Below, piece after piece: positions 29,484 through 36,096 of a stretch of 64,000 bases of DNA. Source of the stretch: Shewanella sp. Arc9-LZ (GTDB lineage Bacteria > Pseudomonadota > Gammaproteobacteria > Enterobacterales > Shewanellaceae); NCBI RefSeq assembly GCF_010092445.1, contig NZ_CP048031.1:3410001-3474000 (forward strand). Direction: 5' to 3'. The notes beneath the pieces were generated by a model that was not told where the DNA came from, did no database searches, and worked only from the letters and a program-made list of their open reading frames with translations. Made by a program: the position numbers and the translations under genes. Each line of letters starts with the position of its first letter. The stretch's first letter is position 1.

Positions 29484-30181
29484 ATGTCTGTTGATTGTAC
29501 AACGCAACTAGAATGCGTTGCATGGTCTAGCTTAGGTCTACCCTAGTGATGTGTTTTCTATATAGGGAAGCTCATCAACATAAGATCATAACCAGCTAAC
29601 TTCACCGCATTGGCTTGCACGCTACACACAGCAATGTGTCAATGCGCCCTATGATCGTAAATAGGCAAGTAGCGTAAATAGGCAAAGCAATATTAGCCAA
29701 GTTTGATATTACCAACATGAAATAAAACCATTCTCATCGATTTATCCCAGCTATTATTAAGAGATGGGGGCTAACTAGCACTGCGCATGTTTATCACTAC
29801 ACCTAAATAGGTGATGTCGTTTAACTCACAGTAATTAAGCTAATGAGTTTCGCTAAGTCGATTTCGATATTGGGTAACCTGGTCTGGGAGCTTGAAAATA
29901 ATTTTGTAAAACCCGTTTTTAGGCTCTCGAGACAGCAGATGTTATGCCACGATAAACGTCATTTACATAGAACCACGTGCAACTACCAATGATGAGTAAA
30001 ACCCACTGATTATCTATTTTTAAATTTTTTCATTATTTAATGAACTATTCTAAAGAGCACTAGTCAGACTATATGTAACAAGTAAGAACATGTACTCGCT
30101 AAGCGTCTTCCTCCAACGTTTTAGTGTGTATCCAAAGGTTTGATTACTGACTTTTGTATTTGCTTGTCGCGACAGTTTTAT
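29484..30181. other. Gene-free stretch between small RNA A and the tandem array
   Basis: About 700 bases without a convincing open frame. It holds a nested inverted repeat (29584-29656), then two close direct copies of AATAGGCAA between 29660 and 29690. It is AT-rich near the B copy. Confidence 0.5.
29584..29656. repeat. Nested inverted repeat
   Basis: Three concentric arm pairs share one centre: GATCATA/TATGATC (outer), GCATTG/CAATGC (middle), ACACA/TGTGT (inner, loop GCAA). Such nesting suggests one long cruciform or RNA hairpin. Function unknown. Confidence 0.6.
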
Positions 30182-30283
30182 GTTCATCATCATCCCTATT
30201 TGGGGAGTATTAACACGCTAGCGCACTGTTAATCACGACCCACAAAGAACGACTTAGGCAACCAAATTGGTTGCCATTTTTTT
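30182..30283 (+). ncRNA. Candidate small RNA B
   Basis: GTTCATCATCATCCC 5' box, CCC/GGGG mini-hairpin, stem ATTAAC/GTTAAT enclosing GCTAGC, and a terminator GGCAACC/GGTTGCC with a T run. It differs from copy C at only about two positions up to the terminator end, though its upstream flank is unrelated (no inverted repeat or TTGAGT block). This implies selection on the transcribed core. Confidence 0.65.
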
Positions 30284-30393
30284 AGGTTAATTTTGTGTTT
30301 TACACAAATAAAACCAAAAATAGCATCATCATCGATATTTACCTCAACCATATACAGAACCAATAGCTTACTTGAGTACACCTCAGAGCTATA

Positions 30394-30659
30394 ATACCAA
30401 TCTCATTAAATATCTGATCAGTTCAGAGTCTCTAAGGTTTTTTAATTCAAGGCGCATTGATGTAGAAATGGCTGTTCCCTTTTAAATCGATGCAACACAG
30501 AAGTGGAATACCTGAGAGACTCCTTTCTGGCGGGTTTCAAAGTACTTTATGCTTCGTTAGATGTTTTCAAAATAGAATAACTATTCGCTTCAATCATCTG
30601 CCTTGCCTACAGCACTTTTAACTCCCGCTGAAAGATCACATATTTAATAGGATTGGTAT
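30394..30659. mobile_element. MITE-like element, 266 bp
   Basis: Terminal inverted repeats begin ATACCAATC at both ends; the arms ATACCAATC-TC-ATTAAATAT-C-TGATC and its mate match at about 23 of 26 positions. There is no open frame for a transposase. The ATACCAATC ends resemble repeats I know from Shewanella and related genomes. It interrupts the first array unit: removing it brings the unit back to 578 bp. No clear target duplication is visible. Confidence 0.75.
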
Positions 30660-30735
30660 AACTAGCATAGTGATCAATAAGCACTTAATTATAAAGACTT
30701 TGATTAACTATAATATCGAGTTTCGGTTCATTTAA

Positions 30736-30897
30736 ATGCCATTTTTAGCTCTTAAAAACCTAATAAATCCTTCGAAAAACCAGCTAAGAAAGCAAAAAAC
30801 CTTGCTCTCACAAAATAAATGTAAAAAAATTATTTTTATTGTGAACTTTCCTAATTACGCTCGGTCTTATTTATTGTACGAAGAAGATGTAGTTTGA
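30736..30897 (+). CDS. Small open frame in array unit 1 (53 aa), doubtful gene
   Basis: The frame starts ATG at 30736 and gives MPFLALKNLI and an ending KIIFIVNFPN YARSYLLYEE. It aligns with the 54-aa frame in unit 2 through LLSQNK, VNFP and RSYLLYE. No ribosome-binding site is visible. The C-terminal conservation is also high at the DNA level, so it may not be coding. No known family. Confidence 0.3.
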   Translation: MPFLALKNLINPSKNQLRKQKTLLSQNKCKKIIFIVNFPNYARSYLLYEEDVV

Positions 30898-30983
30898 AGT
30901 AAGTGCAGCATAATGAGTTAACCTCCTCTCCCGGAGTTAATTGATGACACTGCTTAGTGATTTATCCTACTTACCTTAAGCTT
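30891..30983. repeat. Inverted repeat block upstream of small RNA C
   Basis: AGTTTGAAGTAAG faces CTTACCTTAAGCT (three mismatches). Inside are GCAG/CTGC arms and a CTCCCGGAG mini-hairpin. An ATG at 30944 with GGAG 7 bases upstream opens a frame of only 11 codons here. Confidence 0.6.
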
Positions 30984-30992
30984 CAGTTAGGA

Positions 30993-31020
30993 TTGAGTTA
31001 CTGCTACACCGTTTTAATGT
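30993..31020 (+). promoter_or_regulatory. Putative sigma-70 promoter of small RNA C
   Basis: TTGAGT and TAATGT are spaced by 16 bases, placing the start at about 31026, exactly at the GTTCATC box. The same block precedes copy D. Confidence 0.5.
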
Positions 31021-31025
31021 TTATT

Positions 31026-31127
31026 GTTCATCATCATCCCTATTTGGGGAGTATTAACACGCTAGCGCACCGTTAATCACGACCCACAAAGAACGACTTA
31101 GGCAACCAAATTGGTTGCCCTTTTTTT
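31026..31127 (+). ncRNA. Candidate small RNA C
   Basis: Same layout as B: GTTCATCATCATCCC, ATTAAC/GTTAAT stem, unpaired CCCACAAAGAACGACTTA stretch, terminator GGCAACC/GGTTGCC with a 7-T run. A promoter with a fitting start point lies directly upstream. Confidence 0.7.
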
Positions 31128-31294
31128 AGGTTCATTTTGTGCTACACATAAATAAAACCAAAAAGCCTCACCATCGATATTTGCCTCGGTCATATGCGTA
31201 ACCCATCACTTACCTGAATTTACCTCAGAATCAGAATAAACAACTGATTAAAAAGCATTTATAAAAACAAAAAATCAAGTTTAGGTTAACTCTA

Positions 31295-31459
31295 ATGCTA
31301 TTTTTAATTAAAAAAACGAAACCTTTTCTAGGGAATATCGACCATATAGATCAAAAAAAATTACTCTCACAAAATAAATTAAAAAAATTCATTTTCTTTG
31401 TGAACTTTCCTGATATCACCCGGTCTTATTTATTGTACGAACAAGTATGTAATGATTAA
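31295..31459 (+). CDS. Small open frame in array unit 2 (54 aa), possible gene
   Basis: ATG at 31295, with TAGG about 10 bases before it, opens a frame giving MLFLIKKTKPFLGNIDHIDQ and the end VNFPDITRSYLLYEQVCND. Lys, Phe and Ile are over-represented, as in AT-rich DNA. Frame and length are kept in unit 3 despite many substitutions, which mildly supports coding. No transmembrane helix or known domain. It lies about 170 bases after the terminator of small RNA C. Confidence 0.4.
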   Translation: MLFLIKKTKPFLGNIDHIDQKKLLSQNKLKKFIFFVNFPDITRSYLLYEQVCND

Positions 31460-31464
31460 AATGT

Positions 31465-31556
31465 AGTTTGAAGTAAGTGCAGTATGATGAGTTAGCCTTC
31501 TCCCCCGGAGTTAATTGATGACACTGCTTAGTGATTTATCCTGCTTACCTCAAACT
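31465..31556. repeat. Inverted repeat block upstream of small RNA D
   Basis: AGTTTGAAGTAAG faces CTTACCTCAAACT with a single mismatch over 13 bp. Inner arms GCAGT/ACTGC enclose TCCCCCGGAG. GGAG at 31507-31510 is well placed for the ATG at 31518, which opens a 37-codon frame running into small RNA D. Confidence 0.65.
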
Positions 31557-31566
31557 TCAGTTAGGA

Positions 31567-31594
31567 TTGAGTTACTGCTACACCGTTTTAATGT
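31567..31594 (+). promoter_or_regulatory. Putative sigma-70 promoter of small RNA D
   Basis: TTGAGT, 16 bases, TAATGT; predicted start at about 31600. Confidence 0.5.
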
Positions 31595-31599
31595 TTATT

Positions 31600-31702
31600 G
31601 TTCATCATCATCCCTATTTGGGGAGTATTAACACGCTAGCGCACCGTTAATCGCCCCCCACAAAGAACGACTTAGGCAACCAAATTGGTTGCCCTTTTTT
31701 TT
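31600..31702 (+). ncRNA. Candidate small RNA D
   Basis: Nearly identical to C over the whole core; the main difference is TCGCCCCCC in place of TCACGACCC before CACAAAGAACGAC. The terminator GGCAACC/GGTTGCC is intact with an 8-T run. Confidence 0.7.
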
Positions 31703-31872
31703 AGGTTCATTTTGTGCTTTACATAAATAAAACCCAAATGCCTCACCATCGATATTTGCCGCGGTCATATGCGTAACCCATTACTTACTTGAGTTCACCT
31801 CAGAATAAAAAACTTAAGTGCCTAATTACGATAGCTTTAATAATCTATATTATCGAATCTAGGTTAACTCTA

Positions 31873-32037
31873 ACGCTATTTTTAATTAAAAAAACGTATC
31901 CTTTCCCCAAAAATATCGACCAAAGGGTTCAAAAAAGTGACTATCACAAAAATAAATTAAAAAACTTCATTTTCTTTGTGAACTTTCCTGATATCACCCG
32001 GTCTTATTTATTGTACGAACAAGTATGTAATGATTAA
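31873..32037 (+). pseudogene. Third copy of the 54-codon frame, start codon ACG
   Basis: It aligns without net length change to the unit 2 frame, ending in the same VNFPDITRSYLLYEQVCND, but the ATG is ACG. The frame stays open upstream into spacer sequence, which gives a longer but unconvincing reading. Either a dead copy, or evidence that none of the three is translated. Confidence 0.4.
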
Positions 32038-32042
32038 AATGT

Positions 32043-32134
32043 AGTTTGAAGTAAGTGCAGTATGATGAGTTAGCCTTCTCCCCCGGAGTTAATTGATGAC
32101 ACTGCTTAGTGAGTTATCCTACTTACCTCAAACT
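32043..32134. repeat. Inverted repeat block upstream of small RNA E
   Basis: Same arms as upstream of D (AGTTTGAAGTAAG / CTTACCTCAAACT, one mismatch). GGAG followed by ATG at 32096 opens a 37-codon frame whose last 11 residues differ from those of unit D because of a 7-base length difference. Confidence 0.65.
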
Positions 32135-32144
32135 TCAGTTAGGA

Positions 32145-32172
32145 TTGAGTTACTGCTACACCGTTTTAATGT
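32145..32172 (+). promoter_or_regulatory. Putative sigma-70 promoter of small RNA E
   Basis: TTGAGT, 16 bases, TAATGT. Unlike C and D, the 7 bases TTTATTG after the -10 are missing, so the predicted start falls inside the GTTCATCATC box. Confidence 0.4.
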
Positions 32173-32271
32173 TCATCATCATCCCCATTGGGAAGTATTA
32201 ACACGCTAGCGCACCGTTAATGACAACCCGGAAAGAGTTATTTTGGCAGCCAATATGGCTGCCATTTTTTT
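32171..32271 (+). ncRNA. Candidate small RNA E
   Basis: The 5' half equals C/D. The 3' half has changed, yet the terminator is kept as GGCAGCC/GGCTGCC: one A-T pair of the other copies has become G-C on both arms. This covariation supports a functional RNA hairpin. It also sits downstream of the convergent aminopeptidase gene, so it could overlap that transcript's 3' end. Confidence 0.65.
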
Positions 32272-32308
32272 GTCTTTTTTTGATGTAAAAGGTCATAACA
32301 TTTTCTTG

Positions 32309-34090
32309 TTAAAAATTGAGTAAATTATCTAACTGAATTTGCAATGAAGGATGATAACCAGCACGAGCTTTTGTATAGATTTCAGCTAATTCTTGTTGAT
32401 AGCCTGCTATTTGTAATTCAACAAACAAAGGTCTAACAAATTTACCTCTGCCGATGCGGCATAAATAATCACTTAATGCTGGTAATACAGGATCATAGTG
32501 ATTACGGATGACAACGCGATACCAATCACACGCTATTTCGGCATTGGGACTGTTTGTTAATGTAAAAGTATCATCTAAATCTAATAACGTGGCTTGGCTT
32601 ACCATTAACGGTAATTGAGTCAGAAAATACTGCCAGTGATGAACTCGCCACTCACTCACCAACAACTCACTTGCTGAAGCGCCTTTGACAATAGCTTCCA
32701 CAGCCAAGTCAACTTTATCCAAGCTGCTTGATGTAGGGCCTTTAAACCATAGTGGTAATCCTTGCCCGTATACCCATTCATTGAGTTCTGCCAGGGTTAA
32801 TTTATCGTGATGTTCCACCAGCAATGTCTGTTTTACATAATCAATGAATGTTTCGGTAGTAATCGCGCGAAACGAAAAATGCTCAACATACTGGGATAGA
32901 AAGCTATCGAATGCAGGCCGGCCTAATCGGCTTTCAAGTTCATGAACAAACATCGATGCTTTATCGTAGGTAAACCGATTAAATGCCAGATTAGGATCTT
33001 GGTCTTGGACATTGGCGGGTAGAGTTTGGTTGACTAAGGGAGTAGATTCCATTTCCTCTTGCAAACGTCCGTACTCGATAACCCATTCGAGTTCTGCCTG
33101 CTCTTTACCATAAATAGCTTCAACAATACGATTGGTAAAGTAAGTGGTAAATCCTTCGTTAAGCCATAAATCTCGCCAAGTCGCATTACTGACTAAATTA
33201 CCTGTCCATGAATGGGCTAATTCATGAGCAACCGTGGACACAAGACTTTTATCCCCAGCAATTAGCGTGGGAGTCATAAATGCCAGCATAGGATTTTCCA
33301 TACCACCAAAAGGGAAACTCGGTGGCAAAACAATCATGTCATAACGCCCCCAAGCATAAGGCCCTAGTATGGACTCTGCCATTAAGATCATTGATTCAGT
33401 ATCTTCAAATTCTTTAACTGCAGCAGCAAGCATACCGGGTTCAGTATAAATACCACTTCGAGGCCCAGTGGCTTGGAAGCTTAACTCTCCAACAGCAATG
33501 GCTAATAAATGTGTTGGAATGGGTTTGCTCATGCAAAAGGTAAACACACCATTATCTGGCAATTCAGGGTTATTTTCAGCACTCATTACCACGCGTAAAC
33601 CTTGCGGAGCGGTAACTGTCGCATTAAAGGTTATGCGTGCTTTTGGGGTATCTTGTAAAGGTATCCAGCTACGAGCATTAATGGGTTGCGATTGGCTGAA
33701 CAGGTAAGGCAATTGTTTGCCTAAGGTTTGTTCCGGAGTAAGCCATTGAAGCCCCTGGGCAGTTGTTGATGTACGATAATGGATGACCACCTCAGTTAAT
33801 CGTTCACCCACATCAATAACCAGCTTTTGACCCAATATGGCATTCACATCACTCACATAATATGACAACACATTAGCGTCGCTGTCGGTGATACCTTCTA
33901 TGATCAAGTCTCGGCAATCTAGCACTAATGAAAGTGCAGCCATTTTTCGGGTAAACTGCAACCGGGCAACGCCATTGAGTTGCTGCAAGTCAAAATTAAC
34001 CACAATATTAAGTTCAAGATGATGCACGCATAAAGCATCAGTATTGGCACTTGAATGGTAATCGTGTTGTTCGTTCCATTTTGCAGTCAC
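32309..34090 (-). CDS. M1 family metallo-aminopeptidase (leukotriene A4 hydrolase-like)
   Basis: A 593-aa zinc aminopeptidase. GGMENPMLAFM is the exopeptidase motif (about residues 266-276), HELAHSW-17-NEGFTTYF supplies the zinc ligands and catalytic Glu, and a C-terminal helical LTA4H-type domain follows (about 460-593). No signal peptide, so cytoplasmic. Single gene; it ends close to small RNA E on the opposite strand. Function is likely peptide turnover. Confidence 0.92.
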   Translation of the reverse strand: MTAKWNEQHDYHSSANTDALCVHHLELNIVVNFDLQQLNGVARLQFTRKMAALSLVLDCRDLIIEGITDSDANVLSYYVSDVNAILGQKLVIDVGERLTEVVIHYRTSTTAQGLQWLTPEQTLGKQLPYLFSQSQPINARSWIPLQDTPKARITFNATVTAPQGLRVVMSAENNPELPDNGVFTFCMSKPIPTHLLAIAVGELSFQATGPRSGIYTEPGMLAAAVKEFEDTESMILMAESILGPYAWGRYDMIVLPPSFPFGGMENPMLAFMTPTLIAGDKSLVSTVAHELAHSWTGNLVSNATWRDLWLNEGFTTYFTNRIVEAIYGKEQAELEWVIEYGRLQEEMESTPLVNQTLPANVQDQDPNLAFNRFTYDKASMFVHELESRLGRPAFDSFLSQYVEHFSFRAITTETFIDYVKQTLLVEHHDKLTLAELNEWVYGQGLPLWFKGPTSSSLDKVDLAVEAIVKGASASELLVSEWRVHHWQYFLTQLPLMVSQATLLDLDDTFTLTNSPNAEIACDWYRVVIRNHYDPVLPALSDYLCRIGRGKFVRPLFVELQIAGYQQELAEIYTKARAGYHPSLQIQLDNLLNF

Positions 34091-34482
34091 AAAATATCCT
34101 TACAAAGGCAATAAAACATGAAATCTAGCAAAGATAATAGCATTAGCATCACCAAAAATATGCTGTAAAAAGCCGCATTAATACCGAGTCACTCAGAGTA
34201 ACCACGCTTGTCAATTCAAGGCATATAGATTTATTAAGCAGCAAAGTTAGCTCTGCACTTCCAACTTTCGTTTTATGCTGCTTTGAACTTAATGGAGACT
34301 ATCGATCAATACCTTCACATTTAATGTCTACCGCTACATTGATATCTGGATTTTCTACTCAAATTTATTTTAAATAAAAATAAGTACTTTTTTTGCATTC
34401 AAGGGAACTAACTGAAAAATGACTAGTCTGAATATATGAACCGAATTTGCATTACTTTATTAACAGCTAGTAGCGTTTTTTT
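34091..34482. other. Intergenic region upstream of the aminopeptidase gene
   Basis: AT-rich region holding the aminopeptidase promoter (minus strand) and the upstream side of small RNA F (plus strand). No open frame of note. Confidence 0.5.
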
Positions 34483-34578
34483 GTTCATCATCATTCTCCT
34501 ATTTGATAGTAGTAACAATCTATCGACAGTATTGCCCTTAGCAATAGCAGCAACCTCTTAGTTAGGTTGCTTTTTTTT
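34483..34578 (+). ncRNA. Candidate small RNA F, diverged member of the repeat family
   Basis: GTTCATCATCATTCTCC at the 5' end, a GATAG/CTATC stem, and terminator AGCAACC/GGTTGCT with an 8-T run. It is separated from the array by the aminopeptidase gene and is convergent with pstS. Upstream, AACAGCTAGTAGCG and a T run parallel the upstream side of copy A. Confidence 0.5.
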
Positions 34579-34605
34579 ATCTTTTTTTCAACGAAAAAAA
34601 ACAAA

Positions 34606-34630
34606 AAAGGCCTCAAAGAGGCCTTTTTAA
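34606..34630. terminator. Terminator after pstS
   Basis: AAAAAAGGCCTC and GAGGCCTTTTTA form a stem with a short loop, just downstream of pstS on the minus strand; A/T runs on both sides. Confidence 0.88.
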
Positions 34631-34650
34631 GTTTACGGAAAGTTCGCTAA

Positions 34651-35622
34651 TTAAAGCTTGATACCTACTTTCTCTAAATCTTTAGTAATTACAGATGTTG
34701 GTAATGGAACATAACCATCTTTCTCAACAATTTGTTGACCTTGCTTAGACAATACGAAGCGTAAGAATTCACGATCCATTGGCGTTAGGTCTTTGTTAGG
34801 ATGCTTGTTCACATAAACATATAAGTAACGTGAAAGTGGGTAAGTACCGTCGGCAGCATTCGCAGCTGTGGCTTCGATAAACTTATCACCCTTCTTAGAG
34901 ATAGCGACCGCTTTTACACCAGCAGTTTTATAACCAATACCTGAATAACCAATGGCATTCAATGACTGTGATACAGACTGAACAACTGAAGCAGAACCTG
35001 GTTGCTCATTTACGTTTGGACGGAAATCGCCTTTACATAACGCTTTTTCTTTAAAGTAACCATAGGTACCAGACACTGAGTTACGACCGTAAAGCTGAAC
35101 ATCTTTTGCAGCCCAGTTACCATCTAAACCGGCATCACCCCAACGGTTAATTTCTTTACCGCCACACTTATGTGTAGAAGAAAAAATCGCATCAATTTGT
35201 TCAATGCTTAAGCCTGTTATAGGGTTATCTTTGTGTACGAATACAGCTAACGCATCGATTGCAACACGAACTGCCGTTGGCTGGTAGCCATAATGCTTTT
35301 CAAACGCTTCAACTTCATTAGGCTTCATCTTGCGGCTCATTGGGCCGAACTGAGAAGTTCCTTCAGTTAACGCTGGTGGCGCAGTAGAAGAACCTGCCGC
35401 TTGAATTTGGATATTAACGTTAGGGTAAATATGTTTGAACTCTTCAGCCCATAACGTCATCATATTTGCTAATGTATCAGAACCAACAGAAGACAAGTTA
35501 CCAGAAACACCACTTGTTTTTTCGTATATTGGTAAAGTAGGGTCAATAGCAGCCATTGATGCTGCTGAGAATACGCCAGCGGCTGTAAGAGTAATCGCGC
35601 CGACAAGTTTGTTCAGTTTCAT
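34651..35622 (-). CDS. pstS: Phosphate-binding periplasmic protein
   Basis: A 323-aa PstS-type substrate-binding protein of the phosphate ABC transporter. Signal peptide ends near ASMA (about residue 24). The phosphate-binding patches are visible as [28 protein letters not shown] and [17 protein letters not shown]. The transporter genes pstCAB are not adjacent in this window. Two Pho boxes lie upstream, so it should be induced by PhoB under phosphate limitation. Confidence 0.94.
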   Translation of the reverse strand: MKLNKLVGAITLTAAGVFSAASMAAIDPTLPIYEKTSGVSGNLSSVGSDTLANMMTLWAEEFKHIYPNVNIQIQAAGSSTAPPALTEGTSQFGPMSRKMKPNEVEAFEKHYGYQPTAVRVAIDALAVFVHKDNPITGLSIEQIDAIFSSTHKCGGKEINRWGDAGLDGNWAAKDVQLYGRNSVSGTYGYFKEKALCKGDFRPNVNEQPGSASVVQSVSQSLNAIGYSGIGYKTAGVKAVAISKKGDKFIEATAANAADGTYPLSRYLYVYVNKHPNKDLTPMDREFLRFVLSKQGQQIVEKDGYVPLPTSVITKDLEKVGIKL

Positions 35623-35683
35623 TTTAATGCTCCAGAATTAAGCGTACTAAGTTTTTAAAACGTAGTCAGTATCGACCTCATTG

Positions 35684-35723
35684 ATGACAAGTCTATGACA
35701 TTGACATGACAGTTGTGTGACAC
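35684..35723 (-). promoter_or_regulatory. Two Pho boxes upstream of pstS
   Basis: On the minus strand the 18-mers GTGTCACACAACTGTCAT (35706-35723) and ATGTCATAGACTTGTCAT (35684-35701) match the PhoB consensus CTGTCATAAAACTGTCAT. Their starts are 22 bases apart, two helical turns, as expected for adjacent PhoB dimers. They lie 62-101 bases before the start codon. Confidence 0.85.
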
Positions 35724-36044
35724 CAGCAGTAAAACTGTCTTATTTGATAAAACAAAAACAAAGCCAATGAATATCAATAACTTAATGGGTTAAGGTGATA
35801 AGAAATTATTTAGTACAATAGATAAACACCCACTAAACACATTACAAACAAGATAATTACGGCTTAAAATTATAGCAATAACGCTACATTATGACATTCA
35901 TCATACCGGTTTAATTGATGCAATTTATGCAATACCAGCGATTGATTCAACGCCATCTCTCTAAGACTAATTACATTAGCACTCCTCAGCGGTTTTGAAC
36001 TGATTAGCTCATTATCATTAGCCATTTGAACTGAGGAGCAGCAA
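35724..36044. other. Intergenic region between pstS promoter and phoR end
   Basis: About 320 bases, AT-rich, without a recognisable gene. An open frame on the minus strand here has no ribosome-binding site or similarity. Confidence 0.45.
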
Positions 36045-36073
36045 TAAAAAAACAGCACGTATGCTGTTTTTTA
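36045..36073. terminator. Terminator after phoR
   Basis: AAAAAACAGCA and TGCTGTTTTTT form a stem 25 bases downstream of the phoR stop, with T run in the minus direction. Confidence 0.85.
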
Positions 36074-36096
36074 AGGATTGAAAATCTAGAGGCTAG

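Larger units (their letters stand above)
30182..32271 (+). repeat. Tandem array of four ~574-bp units
   Basis: Units begin at 30182, 31026, 31600 and 32171. Spacing is 844 (578 without the inserted 266-bp element), 574 and 571 bases. Each full unit holds, in order: a ~100-nt terminator-ended RNA core, an AT-rich spacer with a 53-54 codon frame, an inverted repeat of about 93 bases, and a promoter-like block. The fourth unit is cut after its RNA core, next to the convergent aminopeptidase gene. RNA cores of B, C and D are nearly identical, while spacers differ more, so the core appears to be the conserved part. Confidence 0.85.

Noticed and set aside
30990..31005. Sigma-54 promoter (GG...GC) upstream of small RNA C
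   Set aside because: GG and GC are 11 bases apart instead of 10 and the flanks do not fit; a sigma-70-type match is better.
31789..32037. An 82-codon open frame in array unit 3
   Set aside because: Its first 28 codons lie in spacer sequence with no ribosome-binding site and no match to the other units; only the last 54 codons align with the repeated frame.
30736..32037. Type I toxin-antitoxin array
   Set aside because: The small frames lack the hydrophobic membrane helix of such toxins and the RNA is not antisense to them. Not excluded but unsupported.
30182..32271. CRISPR array
   Set aside because: Repeats are hundreds of bases long with similar spacers, unlike short repeats with unique spacers, and no cas genes are present.
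30180..34560. Leader peptide of an ilv- or his-type attenuator (codons FIII or HHH in the GTTCATCATCAT box)
   Set aside because: No amino-acid biosynthesis gene follows any copy, the frames differ between copies, and no ribosome-binding site precedes the ATG/TTG at the box. Kept only as an alternative reading.
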